A stretch of 64,000 bases of DNA, taken from contig OX442319.1 in the NCBI GenBank assembly GCA_949358305.1, forward strand, positions 6,448,001-6,512,000, read 5' to 3'. Shown piece by piece: positions 42,610-53,373 of this stretch. Within the stretch, counting starts at the first letter, position 1; each line of letters starts with the position of its first letter. A program made the position numbers and the translations under genes. The notes beneath the pieces were generated by a model, which was not told the origin of the DNA, ran no database searches, and saw nothing but the letters and a program-made list of their open reading frames with translations. The stretch comes from Strigamia acuminata. Lineage: Eukaryota > Arthropoda > Chilopoda > Geophilomorpha > Linotaeniidae.

Positions 42610-45168
42610 TTGCAAACTATCGAAATGACGAAAAGCGGGAAAAATCGAAACCCTTCAACCGCAAGCGCCCGAAGAAAAGCCATGGAATCCGCCAAGGCAA
42701 GGGCCGAAGCATTAGCTAGTCCAGCGTTAGACAAGCAGCCACCGGAGCCGACGAAGGAAAGAACGATTGAAAAAACACCAGTCAACGAAAACCACGCGAA
42801 AAAACCACCCGAGAAAGTACCGACCGATAAAACGCCGGCTAGTAAAGTACCCGCTAGCAAAGCCCCAACGAATAAAACGCCAATAAACCAGCGAATCGAA
42901 GGAGAAGTCGAAGAAGAGGAAGAAGAAGAATCCGAACAAAGTCAGAACGGGTATAACCTATTCGACAATCAGGATAATCGCCAGAGTAATCGTGTCACGA
43001 TCACACACGGTTATAATTCGAAGAAATCCCAAATCGATAGCTGTAAAGAAGCGTACGAACTCGCTCGACTGGAGGGAATCCCTTACGATGAAGAAGGGGA
43101 CCCGCTAGCACAGATGAACATGATCATTCGTCTTGCCAAAGAGCGAGCGGAAAAACGAGCCCTTAGAAGGGGTCGAAAAAGCGTAAAACGTCAAAAAACG
43201 AATAACCAAACGACGGACTCCTACGATTCCACCCGAACATCCGACGCCGACGACGAAAGCGAGGCCGATTCCCTCAGCTCGAAAGGAATCAACGTTCAAG
43301 GATGGGATAGTATAGTGAACGAGCCAGTCGAAATCCAGAGCGAATTTCTGGAAGCCTTCCAACAGGACCGTCGAAATAATAAGGGTCAACAGTCGTGGGC
43401 AATCGCCCAATCCTTCGCTACGAGGGCTGGCCACACCAGTCAAACACCAAAGGATCCTAACGCAGAGATGATTAGACTGATAAATCAGCGAAACCACCTC
43501 AGAAACCAGCAAGGACGGAACAGGTTGGCAATGCCAAGCCTCGAGGATATCCAGACGGTACAAGCCAATGTCGACGCCGCGAATGAGGCGGAGAGAATAA
43601 AAATACAAGCCGCCAACGAAGCCGACCGAGAAGCCGCAAGACAAAAAGCACAACTTTACGGCGGGAGAAAGTCGACCATTTTGATCGGACAGAAGAACGG
43701 GGTCCTAACTGGAACAGCCATAAACGGAATTTTCCCCCCCGGAACACAACTGACCGAGTCGCAGCTAAACTCGACAACACCGACCTTGACCGACCCGAAC
43801 TCGACCAACGACAATTTCCAACGATTTGCGCCACAAAATGGAGCTACGTCCCCGAACAGTGGGAATCAATACCAAGCCGATCCCATAATGGAAGCTAGAT
43901 TAAGAGCACTCGAGGAACGAGCACGCGCCGACTCCCAGGTCAACCAAAATCGAAATCTGAGAAATCGCCCAAGACAAAACGAGAGCCTTCTTCGAAAATA
44001 TTCCGCCGATCAATGGGCCTTAGAACAAAAGGACCGAAACATAAAATGGTCACAGTTGCGACTGATGAGATTCGACGGAACTTGGAGGGCCGGCAATAAA
44101 TTCTTAGACGAAGTGGCACTCACCATTTCACGACTCGGAGCCGAACCCGACGAGATGGTGGCAAAAGGGCTACCCGAAATGTTAGTAGGGGAAGCCAGAG
44201 CCTGGTATGTGGAAGCAAAATTAAAAACTTGGGAACAGTTTGTCGTCGCTTTCAACAGTCAGTACGGCGAGACACAAAAAGAAATTAGACAGAGAGTCAG
44301 TCTCATGCTACAAGCCTCAGGAGAAGAATTACGAGCCTATTTCCGACGAGCGAAAAGTTTGTTCAACGAGTTGGATACGCCACTCGACGAATATGCGCAA
44401 AACGTGATTTTCGAAAAGGGGTTAAACGACACCTCGAAGAAAGTACTGAGAGATATGAACGCTCCCACAGCAGATAGTTTCGAACAGCTGCTAAAATTTG
44501 TAAATGACTATCACGAAGAAGTAGACGATCGTTATACGGAAGCCCTGACGCCCGAACAAAGGACACAAACACAACTCCGCATACAGCGTATCCATGCTAA
44601 AAATCATGACGCAGGGAGACTGATCCAGTCGCGTAGCTTCCTGAACGGAGAAATCGAGGCCGCACCGCCGAAAAAGGCGAACGATAAAGCCACCTCGAAC
44701 CCGATACCGGCTCCAAAAGCTTACAGAGCCAGTACGAACTCCGACGCAACTAATCTCGAAGAAGGGAGGGAAAGTGAAGACAATAACTCCGAGCAGAACT
44801 CAGGAGGGGATACCAGCGATAGCCAACAAGAAGAAGAGATTCTCCACGCTAACATGGGGAAAGAAATCGCCCCAAGCTACCGACCCCGAATGAAGACCGC
44901 GAATAAAACGGAGCACCACAATCCAAAAAGCGATAAACCCTACGAGAAAAAAGAGTTCGTGAGACGACCATACCCGAAAACAGATAACTCCACCACAAAA
45001 CCTTGTAATTACTGTAACGAGATGGGACACTGGAGAAGAGATTGTCCAAAACGAAAGAAGAGGAAAGAAGAGAAGGAAGCCGCCAAAAACGACGCATTGT
45101 TAGAAAAGCTAACAGCTAAATTCGAAGAACTGACAAAAAACTGGTTAAAGCAGACAGAGAAAAAATAA
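42610..45168 (+). CDS. Gypsy Gag
   Basis: 852 codons from ATG. The first half is charged and low-complexity, with basic and acidic stretches and alanine-rich coiled coil. A retrotransposon Gag domain follows near residues 470-650 (R-F-D-G-T-W, W-Y-V-E-A, W-E-Q-F-V-V-A-F). One CCHC knuckle, C-N-Y-C-x(4)-H-x(4)-C, lies at about 799-812. It is unusually long for a Gypsy Gag because of the N-terminal extension. Its end overlaps pol by 49 nt with a frameshift signal. Confidence 0.93.
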   Translation: MQTIEMTKSGKNRNPSTASARRKAMESAKARAEALASPALDKQPPEPTKERTIEKTPVNENHAKKPPEKVPTDKTPASKVPASKAPTNKTPINQRIEGEVEEEEEEESEQSQNGYNLFDNQDNRQSNRVTITHGYNSKKSQIDSCKEAYELARLEGIPYDEEGDPLAQMNMIIRLAKERAEKRALRRGRKSVKRQKTNNQTTDSYDSTRTSDADDESEADSLSSKGINVQGWDSIVNEPVEIQSEFLEAFQQDRRNNKGQQSWAIAQSFATRAGHTSQTPKDPNAEMIRLINQRNHLRNQQGRNRLAMPSLEDIQTVQANVDAANEAERIKIQAANEADREAARQKAQLYGGRKSTILIGQKNGVLTGTAINGIFPPGTQLTESQLNSTTPTLTDPNSTNDNFQRFAPQNGATSPNSGNQYQADPIMEARLRALEERARADSQVNQNRNLRNRPRQNESLLRKYSADQWALEQKDRNIKWSQLRLMRFDGTWRAGNKFLDEVALTISRLGAEPDEMVAKGLPEMLVGEARAWYVEAKLKTWEQFVVAFNSQYGETQKEIRQRVSLMLQASGEELRAYFRRAKSLFNELDTPLDEYAQNVIFEKGLNDTSKKVLRDMNAPTADSFEQLLKFVNDYHEEVDDRYTEALTPEQRTQTQLRIQRIHAKNHDAGRLIQSRSFLNGEIEAAPPKKANDKATSNPIPAPKAYRASTNSDATNLEEGRESEDNNSEQNSGGDTSDSQQEEEILHANMGKEIAPSYRPRMKTANKTEHHNPKSDKPYEKKEFVRRPYPKTDNSTTKPCNYCNEMGHWRRDCPKRKKRKEEKEAAKNDALLEKLTAKFEELTKNWLKQTEKK

Positions 45169-48100
45169 TAAATCTGTCTGCACGCCCGGAAGACCAAACC
45201 CCAAAATTTACCACGAATACGACAATTAACCAGGCAATTAACGAAGTAATTACGGAAGAAGTAGTCAAATTAAAACTCGAATTAAAAGAGAAAAAATCGA
45301 AAGAAATTGAAACAAATAATAAAGAAATTAGCGACTCAAGTTCGGAAGACGAATTAAAAGCCAAATGGATAAACACCAATTGGTTAGAAAAACAAATAAA
45401 AGAATTACAGAGAAAGGTCGTTTATTTCACTACGGCTTACTTCACCACAGAAAAACGCGAATATAGTGGCCCAACCACTAATACGGCGGACGGCGAAAAA
45501 ATAGCCGAAATATTCCAAGAATTACCTCACGCCTACGAGGAGGCCCCACCTCGAAAGAAACGCATTTTACATTGTAATTTAGCTAAAGAGAGGAAGGATT
45601 CACTCGCGATGTTAACAATCAAGTTCAATGACAAAAAATTCATCGGTTTATTGGATTCGGGAGCCGACCGGTCCTTCATCTCTTCGGATCTATACGAGTC
45701 TTTGGACAAAAAGCAACGCGACAAACTACGGGGAATAAGCGAAAATGTGGCCGTAAAAACCGCTGCTGGAGAAGTACGTCCAGTAGGGGTACTAACAACA
45801 AAAGTCATATGGGAGGGCGGCGTAATAACCCATCCTTTCATCGTTTTACCAACCTACGACACGGTCCTACTCTTGGGTATGGACATCATGGCCATAATGG
45901 AGATCCAGCCCAACCCCATAACGAGGTCCTGGAACTATATCGACCAACGCGAGGACCCCCGACTAATGACGGTACCTACCGAACTCCTGGATTCAAACGA
46001 CGAAGAGGACGAATGGAAAGGCGGAAATTTGAAGCAATTCGTACAAGATTACGATTTCAAATCTTTTAACGCCCGACTCCAAGAAGGAAATTTGGCTCAC
46101 AATTTGGCCATGGACGCGAACCTAGGAGAAACCCAGACTAAATTACTTGAAGAAATGCTACAAAAACATCGAAAAATCCTGACTAAAGAACCGGGAAAGA
46201 CAAATTACGTAAAACACGAAATAGAATTAAGTACGGATAAGCCAGTACGAGTTCCATTCAAGGGCATGAACCCCCAAAAACGCGAAATCGTCAAGACGAT
46301 CTGTCAAGACTTACTGGACAAGGGGATAGTGTCCGAGGCACTAGGAGAATACGCGATGAGAATCGTGCTCGTCATGCGTGCAGGATCGGAACCCAGACTG
46401 TGTATCGATTATCGACCTCTAAACGCCATTACCGTTATCGACCCCGTCCAGATGCCATCAATCGAAGCTATTCTTCGAGAATTAGCCCCATTTAATTGGG
46501 TAACAACGATGGATCTGTCGAAAGGATATTGGCAGGTCGAACTCCGTGCCGAAGACAAAGAAAAAACCGCTTTCTGGTCCCCGATGGGCAGATTAATGTT
46601 TAATGTCATGCCATTTGGCCTAGTGAATGCCCCGGCAACTTTTCAACGATTAATCGAGAAAGTCTTGGGCGACGCGCTACATAAATACGCCTGGGCTTAT
46701 CTGGACGATATTATTATTGTTTCCCAAACTTTTGACGAACACCTCGGACATATCGACGAAGTAATACGTCGTTTAGCAAAAGCCGGACTCCACGTACACC
46801 CCGGAAAGAGCCAGTTTTGCCGAAAAGAACTTGCGTTTCTTGGATACAAAGTTGGAGTCAATGGCTTATCCATAGATCCAAAGAAAGTACGAGCAATCAC
46901 CGAATTTCCAGCACCTACGGACGTGAAAGGGGTACAACGTTTTTTAGGAATGGTAAATTTCTTCGGCCGACTCCTGCCACATTTAGCGGAAGTCGCGGCC
47001 CCAATCACTGATCTTTTAAAGACTGTCCAGAAAATAAATCCAAAGGAGGACCCGCCGAAAGACCCCGAAATCAAATTTAACTGGACCAGCCATTGCGAAG
47101 CAGCGTTTGACAAAATCAAACAAATGCTAATCGACACCAAAACCATCCCTCTTCCAGACTTGAATCGCGAATTTATCTTACATACGGATGCAAGTAAAAT
47201 CGGATTGGGGGCTGCGTTAATGCAGATGCACGAAATCGACGGTACCCAACAAGAAGTACCCACAATCTTCATCAGCCGGAAGATTCAAGCCGCCGAGAAA
47301 AATTACTCAGCAACCGAGCTCGAATGCTTAGCAATCGTATGGGCAGTCCGAAAATTCAGGCCTTACCTCGAATTCACAAAATTTACCGTCCAGACTGACC
47401 ATCAAGCACTGAGGTGGTTCATGGGCCTTAAAGAACCGTCGGGTCGAATGGCTCGATGGCAATTAGAACTCATGGCTTACGACTTACAAATCGAATATAA
47501 ACCAGGGAAATACAACACAGTCGCCGACGCACTCTCTAGAGCTCCCGCCTCAGAACCCGACGAGCCAGACGACGACGGTGACGACGATTCTCGGATAGCT
47601 TACTGTCCCACCCCGATCAGGAAGTGGGAATTCAGAAAACAGAATGAACTGCCAAAAGAAAAGTTAGAATCTTCCGATGAAAAATACGTCGGATATTGGA
47701 TGAGGGCATATCAATCGGCAAAAGATGCCAGACCAAATTACGACTTATCCATCGAACCCAGAATCTCGGATAAATTTGTGCGAGCTTTCGTTGCACACGT
47801 GAGTAAAGGCACGAACTGTGTCCCACCTACTCGCGAGGAACTCATCGAAGCTCAGAAGAACGACACCGCCTTCTGTAAAAGGTTCTATGACTACTTGACC
47901 AACGAGACTTTCCCCAGCGACGTCTACAGCGAAGAATCCAGAGAAGAATTCAAAATTAAGGCATCCGCTTATCTGATAGACGATGGCCTACTTTTAAAGT
48001 ACCATCCAAACTTTCGGGACGACTTGACAGAGTCAGGGAGTTCAATTAAAGTCGTAATTCCGAGAAAGGTTCGAACACAAATTCTGTGGATGGTACACGG

Positions 48101-49469
48101 CCACCCTCTAGCCGGACATGCCGGCGTGGCCAGGACTCTCTATCGAGCCAGTCAACTGTACTATTGGCCCGAAATGAGAAGGGACATCGTTCGATTTATA
48201 CGACACTGTCCACGATGCCAAGCCTGCAAGCCTCGAAATAAGGCTAACTACGAGAATTTATCACTTGGACCGTTCGCCCCCTTTGATTGTTGGAGCGTAG
48301 ACCTTATGGGTCCTAAGATAACAAGTGCAAATAGCCACAAATACATACTCGTGATCATGGATGTCGCAACTGGATGGCCAGAATTGTATCCGATGGCCCA
48401 CCCGACTAAGCAGAAAATAATCCAATGTCTTTACGAAGTCGCGTTACATTTTGGTTTCCCGCGGAAATTAATTTCCGATAATGGCCCACAGTTCGCATCA
48501 AGGTTGTACAAGGACTTCTGCAATCAATTCGACATTCAACCATCATTTACTTCAACGTATAACCCACGGGCTAATCCCGTGGAGCGCCTCAACCGTGACA
48601 TAAAATATGCGCTTGCTATTTTCACAGACGTACATTCCAAGTGGGACGAATTCCTTAAAGAAATAGCATTTAGCATCCGAACGACCATTTCGAGAAACCG
48701 CGGCTTTTCCCCGGCTTATCTCAACTTCGCTCGAGAGCTACGAGTGCCCTGGGATCCACGCATCCCAGAAGGAATTCGAAAAGTCGATCCAAAAAATCCT
48801 CACATCTACGTACATCAACTAGAACAAGCGATTTCGGCAACCTACCAACATATGATGTCACATGTGTTTGACATGCGCGAACGAGTGAAAAAGTCTGAAA
48901 AGAACACACAATTTTGTAATTTTAAAATCAACGATCTCGTATGGAAGGACACTCACATTTTATCCAGTGCAGATAAAGGGATTCATGCCGGCTTAGCCGA
49001 CAAACGAGACGGCCCATACGTAATTACCAAAGCCCACGGCGGGAACGCATTTTCTCTGCAACGTTTGGCCGATAATGTAAATTTTCGATCAATCCACGCT
49101 CGGGAACTGACGCCTTACTTGCCGGAATTTCCACAAGAAGAATGGGCCGAGGACCAAACGCAGCCATCTCCATCGCCCACAATACGAGATATGTTCGACG
49201 ACATCGCCACTGTTTCAGACTTGAACGAAAATACGACTCACGTAACTCCAGACAGCGCCGAACTAACTAGCGCCCCAGATGGAAATTTAGGAGGGGAGGA
49301 AGCAGCAGTTAACGAAGAAACTCCTAAAACTCCTGAAAAAGAAAAAGAGATTACTAAAAAATCCACACGATCGAGAAGTAAAATACCGAAACCTATAATA
49401 CGACAAAGTACAAGAAAAAAGGTACCAAACCCGTTTATAAAGGACGGTAAAATCGCCGGGAGGACATGA
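45120..49469 (+). CDS. Gypsy Pol polyprotein
   Basis: Open in the -1 frame from 45120 to TAA after 49469, about 1,440 codons after the slip; the first internal ATG is 45609. Order: a roughly 160-residue charged linker, protease L-D-S-G-A (about 45650), reverse transcriptase with Y-L-D-D (about 46700), and RNase H H-T-D-A-S (about 47180). Integrase follows with an HHCC finger (about 48100-48230) and D, D, E at W-S-V-D-L-M-G, S-D-N-G-P-Q-F and N-P-V-E-R-L. Integrase last defines Ty3/Gypsy. A basic, Ser/Thr-rich tail ends the protein. No lesion was seen. Confidence 0.95.
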   Translation: MRRTDKKLVKADREKIINLSARPEDQTPKFTTNTTINQAINEVITEEVVKLKLELKEKKSKEIETNNKEISDSSSEDELKAKWINTNWLEKQIKELQRKVVYFTTAYFTTEKREYSGPTTNTADGEKIAEIFQELPHAYEEAPPRKKRILHCNLAKERKDSLAMLTIKFNDKKFIGLLDSGADRSFISSDLYESLDKKQRDKLRGISENVAVKTAAGEVRPVGVLTTKVIWEGGVITHPFIVLPTYDTVLLLGMDIMAIMEIQPNPITRSWNYIDQREDPRLMTVPTELLDSNDEEDEWKGGNLKQFVQDYDFKSFNARLQEGNLAHNLAMDANLGETQTKLLEEMLQKHRKILTKEPGKTNYVKHEIELSTDKPVRVPFKGMNPQKREIVKTICQDLLDKGIVSEALGEYAMRIVLVMRAGSEPRLCIDYRPLNAITVIDPVQMPSIEAILRELAPFNWVTTMDLSKGYWQVELRAEDKEKTAFWSPMGRLMFNVMPFGLVNAPATFQRLIEKVLGDALHKYAWAYLDDIIIVSQTFDEHLGHIDEVIRRLAKAGLHVHPGKSQFCRKELAFLGYKVGVNGLSIDPKKVRAITEFPAPTDVKGVQRFLGMVNFFGRLLPHLAEVAAPITDLLKTVQKINPKEDPPKDPEIKFNWTSHCEAAFDKIKQMLIDTKTIPLPDLNREFILHTDASKIGLGAALMQMHEIDGTQQEVPTIFISRKIQAAEKNYSATELECLAIVWAVRKFRPYLEFTKFTVQTDHQALRWFMGLKEPSGRMARWQLELMAYDLQIEYKPGKYNTVADALSRAPASEPDEPDDDGDDDSRIAYCPTPIRKWEFRKQNELPKEKLESSDEKYVGYWMRAYQSAKDARPNYDLSIEPRISDKFVRAFVAHVSKGTNCVPPTREELIEAQKNDTAFCKRFYDYLTNETFPSDVYSEESREEFKIKASAYLIDDGLLLKYHPNFRDDLTESGSSIKVVIPRKVRTQILWMVHGHPLAGHAGVARTLYRASQLYYWPEMRRDIVRFIRHCPRCQACKPRNKANYENLSLGPFAPFDCWSVDLMGPKITSANSHKYILVIMDVATGWPELYPMAHPTKQKIIQCLYEVALHFGFPRKLISDNGPQFASRLYKDFCNQFDIQPSFTSTYNPRANPVERLNRDIKYALAIFTDVHSKWDEFLKEIAFSIRTTISRNRGFSPAYLNFARELRVPWDPRIPEGIRKVDPKNPHIYVHQLEQAISATYQHMMSHVFDMRERVKKSEKNTQFCNFKINDLVWKDTHILSSADKGIHAGLADKRDGPYVITKAHGGNAFSLQRLADNVNFRSIHARELTPYLPEFPQEEWAEDQTQPSPSPTIRDMFDDIATVSDLNENTTHVTPDSAELTSAPDGNLGGEEAAVNEETPKTPEKEKEITKKSTRSRSKIPKPIIRQSTRKKVPNPFIKDGKIAGRT
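45135..45181 (+). promoter_or_regulatory. -1 ribosomal frameshift signal, gag-pol
   Basis: The heptamer A-AAA-AAC at 45135-45141 is in the gag register required for a -1 slip. After 8 nt, GCAGACAGA (45150-45158) pairs perfectly with TCTGTCTGC (45173-45181), a 9-bp stem with a 14-nt loop that contains the gag stop codon. The pol frame is open from 45120, so the slip lies in the overlap. Confidence 0.85.
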
Positions 49470-49718
49470 TAAAGCAACAAAATCCAAAATGGTTGGCATA
49501 ACCAATCAAAAGCGACAAAACAATATGACGTAATTACCCCGACCTCCTAGGGACAAAAACAATCACAAGGAGACTCCAACAATCAACTACGTATTACAGA
49601 CGAAAGCCAATCAAGATACTTAACCTCGACTACCCTTTCAACTTTGCACTCCGCGTTCTGTCACGACGACAACAGGTACTTGACAAGAAAAAATCGCAAC
49701 CAACAAATTAAAATCAAA

Positions 49719-52654
49719 ATGCGAAGAAACTGGAAGCAATCACCCGACAACGAAGAGGAAGAAATGGATCAAGACCCAAGCGAAGACGAATGGAACGATC
49801 CCGCAAGATGGGACGAGGTCGAACCGGAAGAAAATCGGGAAAAGCCCGATGGTAACGAAAAGGTAAAAAATTTAACAAAGAATTTAATTCGCGGCTAAAC
49901 CACGAAAAACACGTGAAACAATATTCATAAAAGAAAACATCTTTATGTCAACAAACGAAAAATTACACGAGCCATTATTTAAAATTTCAACACGTGTAAA
50001 AAGCACATGGTCGACCATGGCGCCATCTTGAATCCAAATTCGGAATTTAACAAAAATCTAATTTTTATGTATTCATTCCTCAGCCGGAACACCAACTTAC
50101 GTGGGGACCCATCGATCCGCAAAACGTGTCTTCGGGTACACTCTGGAGAAGCGAAATTCCGACCCCATTTCGAAGAGCGTTAGAGGACGACGTAGACACC
50201 GGACCATGGAAAATTCGGCTCACTTCATCCCGAGCCCGATCGCGATTTTGGGCAAGTCAGGAGACTTTAATACACTACTTCCCAGAAAAGATGCGTGACG
50301 CACTGAGGACGGAAATTCCAGAACGCGACGACGCACCAGCACCACTCCCAAACAAGTTTTTGGAAAAGGACTATCCAAGCGAACCCGAAGAGTGGGCTGT
50401 CCTCGAGAAGTGGCAAAACGCCGCCACAGACGAAGAGCGCCGACAAATACACAGAGACTATTACAACGAAGTCAGACGGACGGCGTATCGAGATCTCTTC
50501 AAAATACTGAAGCCCGCAGGGTATTCGACAGACGAGATAAAAACTTGGTTAAGCCAGGTTCGAGGAGAAAGACCAGACGTTCCCAACTGGCGACCCGAAC
50601 ACGGATTCATCACCTCACAGAAAGCAATGCACCAGCTCCACTACCTGGGCATCTTTGGGCGCAAGCGACAAAAAGCGGAGAAGCGACTCTCGAGCGAGTT
50701 GTTAAATAACGCACACGACAACAAACGACGACGCCTGGATCAGCCAAGCACGTCGTACAACACGCAAGATCGATCGCAGTCACATCCTCGAGTTTATTAC
50801 CGACACGCTCGAGAACCCTCACCGCGACGAGAACCCAGAGTCGAGAGACCACGAGCAGTTGAGACATACCGCTACTCCAGAAACCGACCGAACCAACGCG
50901 GATGCCTCAGATTGTCAAGGCCACGAGCGGAAACATGGGGACGCTTTGAGAGATCGCGAGAAGTCGATGAGGTAGAGACTTTGCAAGTGGAAGTTCGACA
51001 AGAAGTGCCGATAACGATCGAACACGAACAATCGGTAGAGCCGATGATCGTACCCGAACAAGAAAAACTTTACACCGAAGCCGATATGGTAGCAGCCGTC
51101 CTGAAAGTCAAGAACGAACAGGCGAAACCCGTCTATCGGCCGACCAAATCAATCGAGATGAGTGTAACGTCGGTACCAAGCGCATTCATCAAGGCGCCAG
51201 CCAAACCAGTTAGTAGCGTACCTTCTAGTCTGCCCAGCGCATTCCGAAAGACTGTGATTATCGGAACCCCAGCATCGCTGAGTCCCTTTGAGCAACTCAA
51301 ACGACGACAAGATCGTTTTGGACCCATTTTCCCGGCCGTACCAGAAGAAACGCGAAGCGAAATTTCCACGTCGAGAACACCGATTGTTTGGGATGAGCCC
51401 GAACCCGACATTCAACGAGTTTTAATTAATTCAAAGCAAGTAGCCGTAGCTCAAGCCGAAAAGAACGACCAAACGCCTTCAAAACCAACTTCCAATAGCC
51501 AGTCGTCGGAGGTTCGAGCCACAATCCAGTTCGACCCAACGCCATACGATTTACAGTCGTTTCTCGACACAACCACGATCGAGCAAGCGAAAGAGATGGT
51601 GTCCGACATTGACGAATATCAAGCCAGGACCATGCAGATTGCGATAACGAACATCCAAAGTGCGGCCATCGAGTTCATCAAGAGCCCCGGACGAGATCAT
51701 CCGTCACGAACAGCGCGCACAACAGTCGTGCTCACAGACATGATGTCGCTCGTATTGGCCGCGTCCACATTTAGAAACGCCCGTGTAGCATTGGCAGCCT
51801 GGGCAGTCGTTGCTCATGAAAGCTTTCTGTTGCCTCCCGCTCTCATCGAGCGATGGCTAAAGTTAGTCCCTTCCTGTATCCAGGTTCGCGCGCAGTTAGT
51901 TGCAGAGGACGTCGACCCGGAACAATCATATCAAGCGGTCCGAACTGTGGCTTTACCACAACGCGAACCAGCCGCATTAATCAACGAACCTCTTCCCGAG
52001 ACTGCGGCGAGCCAGACAGCCCCGACGGCCACTCCAGAGGAGACGATAAAGTTCCCCGAAGGACTGGTTCCGATCGAAGGCGTGAAAGTAGTCGTCCGAA
52101 AGACGAAAACAAAACCGAAGATCCTGCGGCCCAAGAAAAAATTAGAGCCGAAACCTTTGCCTCCGATCGACGCACAACTCAAACACTACTACCCGAGTTT
52201 GACGATGACCCAGAAGACAAAGAACCAGATCAAGCGATCGAGCGACCACGGCCACTCGCTCTACTTATGGATGGAGCGAACTCTAGAGGCGGGTCCAGGC
52301 GTCGATTTCATTCAGCACCAACGTCTGCTGCGAGCACACCGCGCCCCGACGAATCCGGCCGAGGCCCAGAAGATCCACCATACCAATCAAGGCCTGGCCC
52401 CCTTCCTCTCGCGTATCTGGGTACATGAACGAGTCGGCGCCCCCTACGAACCAGTTGGCGGCCACGATCGATACTTCATCGGGGAGTTCGAAGACCCGAG
52501 CGATCGTTCATCACGTCTCACCTCGATTTTGCCGATCGCCGAACCAACGATTCCAGCAACTCCGGAGATGGCTAAACCACCTGTAACCGAAGAATTACCT
52601 CCACCTCCGCCTCCGGACGTTCCTCAGGGATCATCTGAAAAGGAAGCGAACTAA
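49719..52654 (+). CDS. Gypsy third ORF, spliced, function unknown
   Basis: The long frame (50084-52654) has no ATG near its start. A phase-0 intron 49863-50083 (AAG/GTAAAA donor, TTCCTCAG acceptor) links it to exon 49719-49862, which starts with ATG and encodes 48 acidic residues. The product would be about 905 residues. It has no signal peptide, no membrane helix and few cysteines, so it is not an envelope glycoprotein. It has K-R-R-R-L-D and R-rich stretches (possible nuclear signals), a more ordered alanine-rich segment near 51540-51930, a second basic region near 52090-52150, and ends in polyproline. I recognise no family. Identical LTRs and an undamaged frame indicate it is maintained. 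Confidence 0.75.
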
Positions 52655-52727
52655 ATCTAACTTTGAGTCTTCACAATGTTTGTTGTTTTATTGTAAATCC
52701 CCCAACAACATTGCTGAGGAGGGGACG

Positions 52728-53338
52728 TGTGGTGACCACGAGGTCACAAAAGTGTTTTAATTAATCATAACCTAATAAATAGTAATTTTAATATTGATAG
52801 TAAAATGATTGTCAGATTATTGCGGGAAAATTAGCTATACTAGTTTTACCGTTTCTGCGAGACTGACGTGACAACGTCATAGATTTGCATAATTCCCCGA
52901 ATTTATGCAAATACGTCATTTCCGGTCCAGCCACTATTTAAACCCGTGTCTGACCGGAAACCCCCACTTTATAGATACCAGAGCAACATTAGCATCACCA
53001 CCTCACCGTCAGGCCGTTTTACCGGATTGATAGAGGATCGATGCCCGTTGCCAATTACATCTATAAATCAGAGTCACAGATATTATCGTAGCAATACTAC
53101 GATCGTAATATCTCCCGAAGCGAAGCGTTTGCGAACACGTGTTTCGCCAGACGCCATTACCCTAGACAACAGTAGAAGCCACGTGTAAGACTGCCGTGCA
53201 GCAACAAATCGTATCCGCCAGCAAGGATCCGAGACCACATTGTTAAGTATCATTATTGTATTATTACAAGTGTGAAATAAAGGGTGTTATTAGTAAGATA
53301 TCGCGTTAAGTTTATTTACCGGAACCAAGGTTACGACA
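52728..53338 (+). repeat. Gypsy 3' LTR
   Basis: Same 611 bp as the 5' copy at a constant offset of 10,800. The purine tract GAGGAGGGGA (52716-52725) lies directly before it. Confidence 0.95.
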
Positions 53339-53373
53339 AGCTGTGCACCATTTTTATACAATATACAACATCT

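Larger units (their letters stand above)
41928..53338 (+). mobile_element. Intact Ty3/Gypsy element with third ORF
   Basis: 11,411 bp. The 611-bp LTRs are identical by eye, with TG..CA ends and the 4-bp duplication AGCT on both sides (41924-41927 and 53339-53342). It has a proline-tRNA-type primer site, gag, pol in the -1 frame, a spliced third ORF and a purine tract. All frames are open, so the insertion is recent. It sits 36 bp beyond the stop codon of CTLD gene B, on the opposite strand. Confidence 0.96.

Noticed and set aside
45135-45168. A slip at GAG-AAA-AAA before the gag stop as the frameshift site
   Set aside because: A canonical A-AAA-AAC lies 25 nt earlier, with correct spacing to the stem; the later run sits inside the hairpin loop.
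50126-52654. Third Gypsy ORF as an envelope gene
   Set aside because: No signal peptide, furin site, fusion peptide or membrane helix is visible.
52946-53188. 80-codon frames in both Gypsy LTRs
   Set aside because: They begin at a non-ATG codon and lie in regulatory LTR sequence; identity between the two follows from the LTRs being copies.
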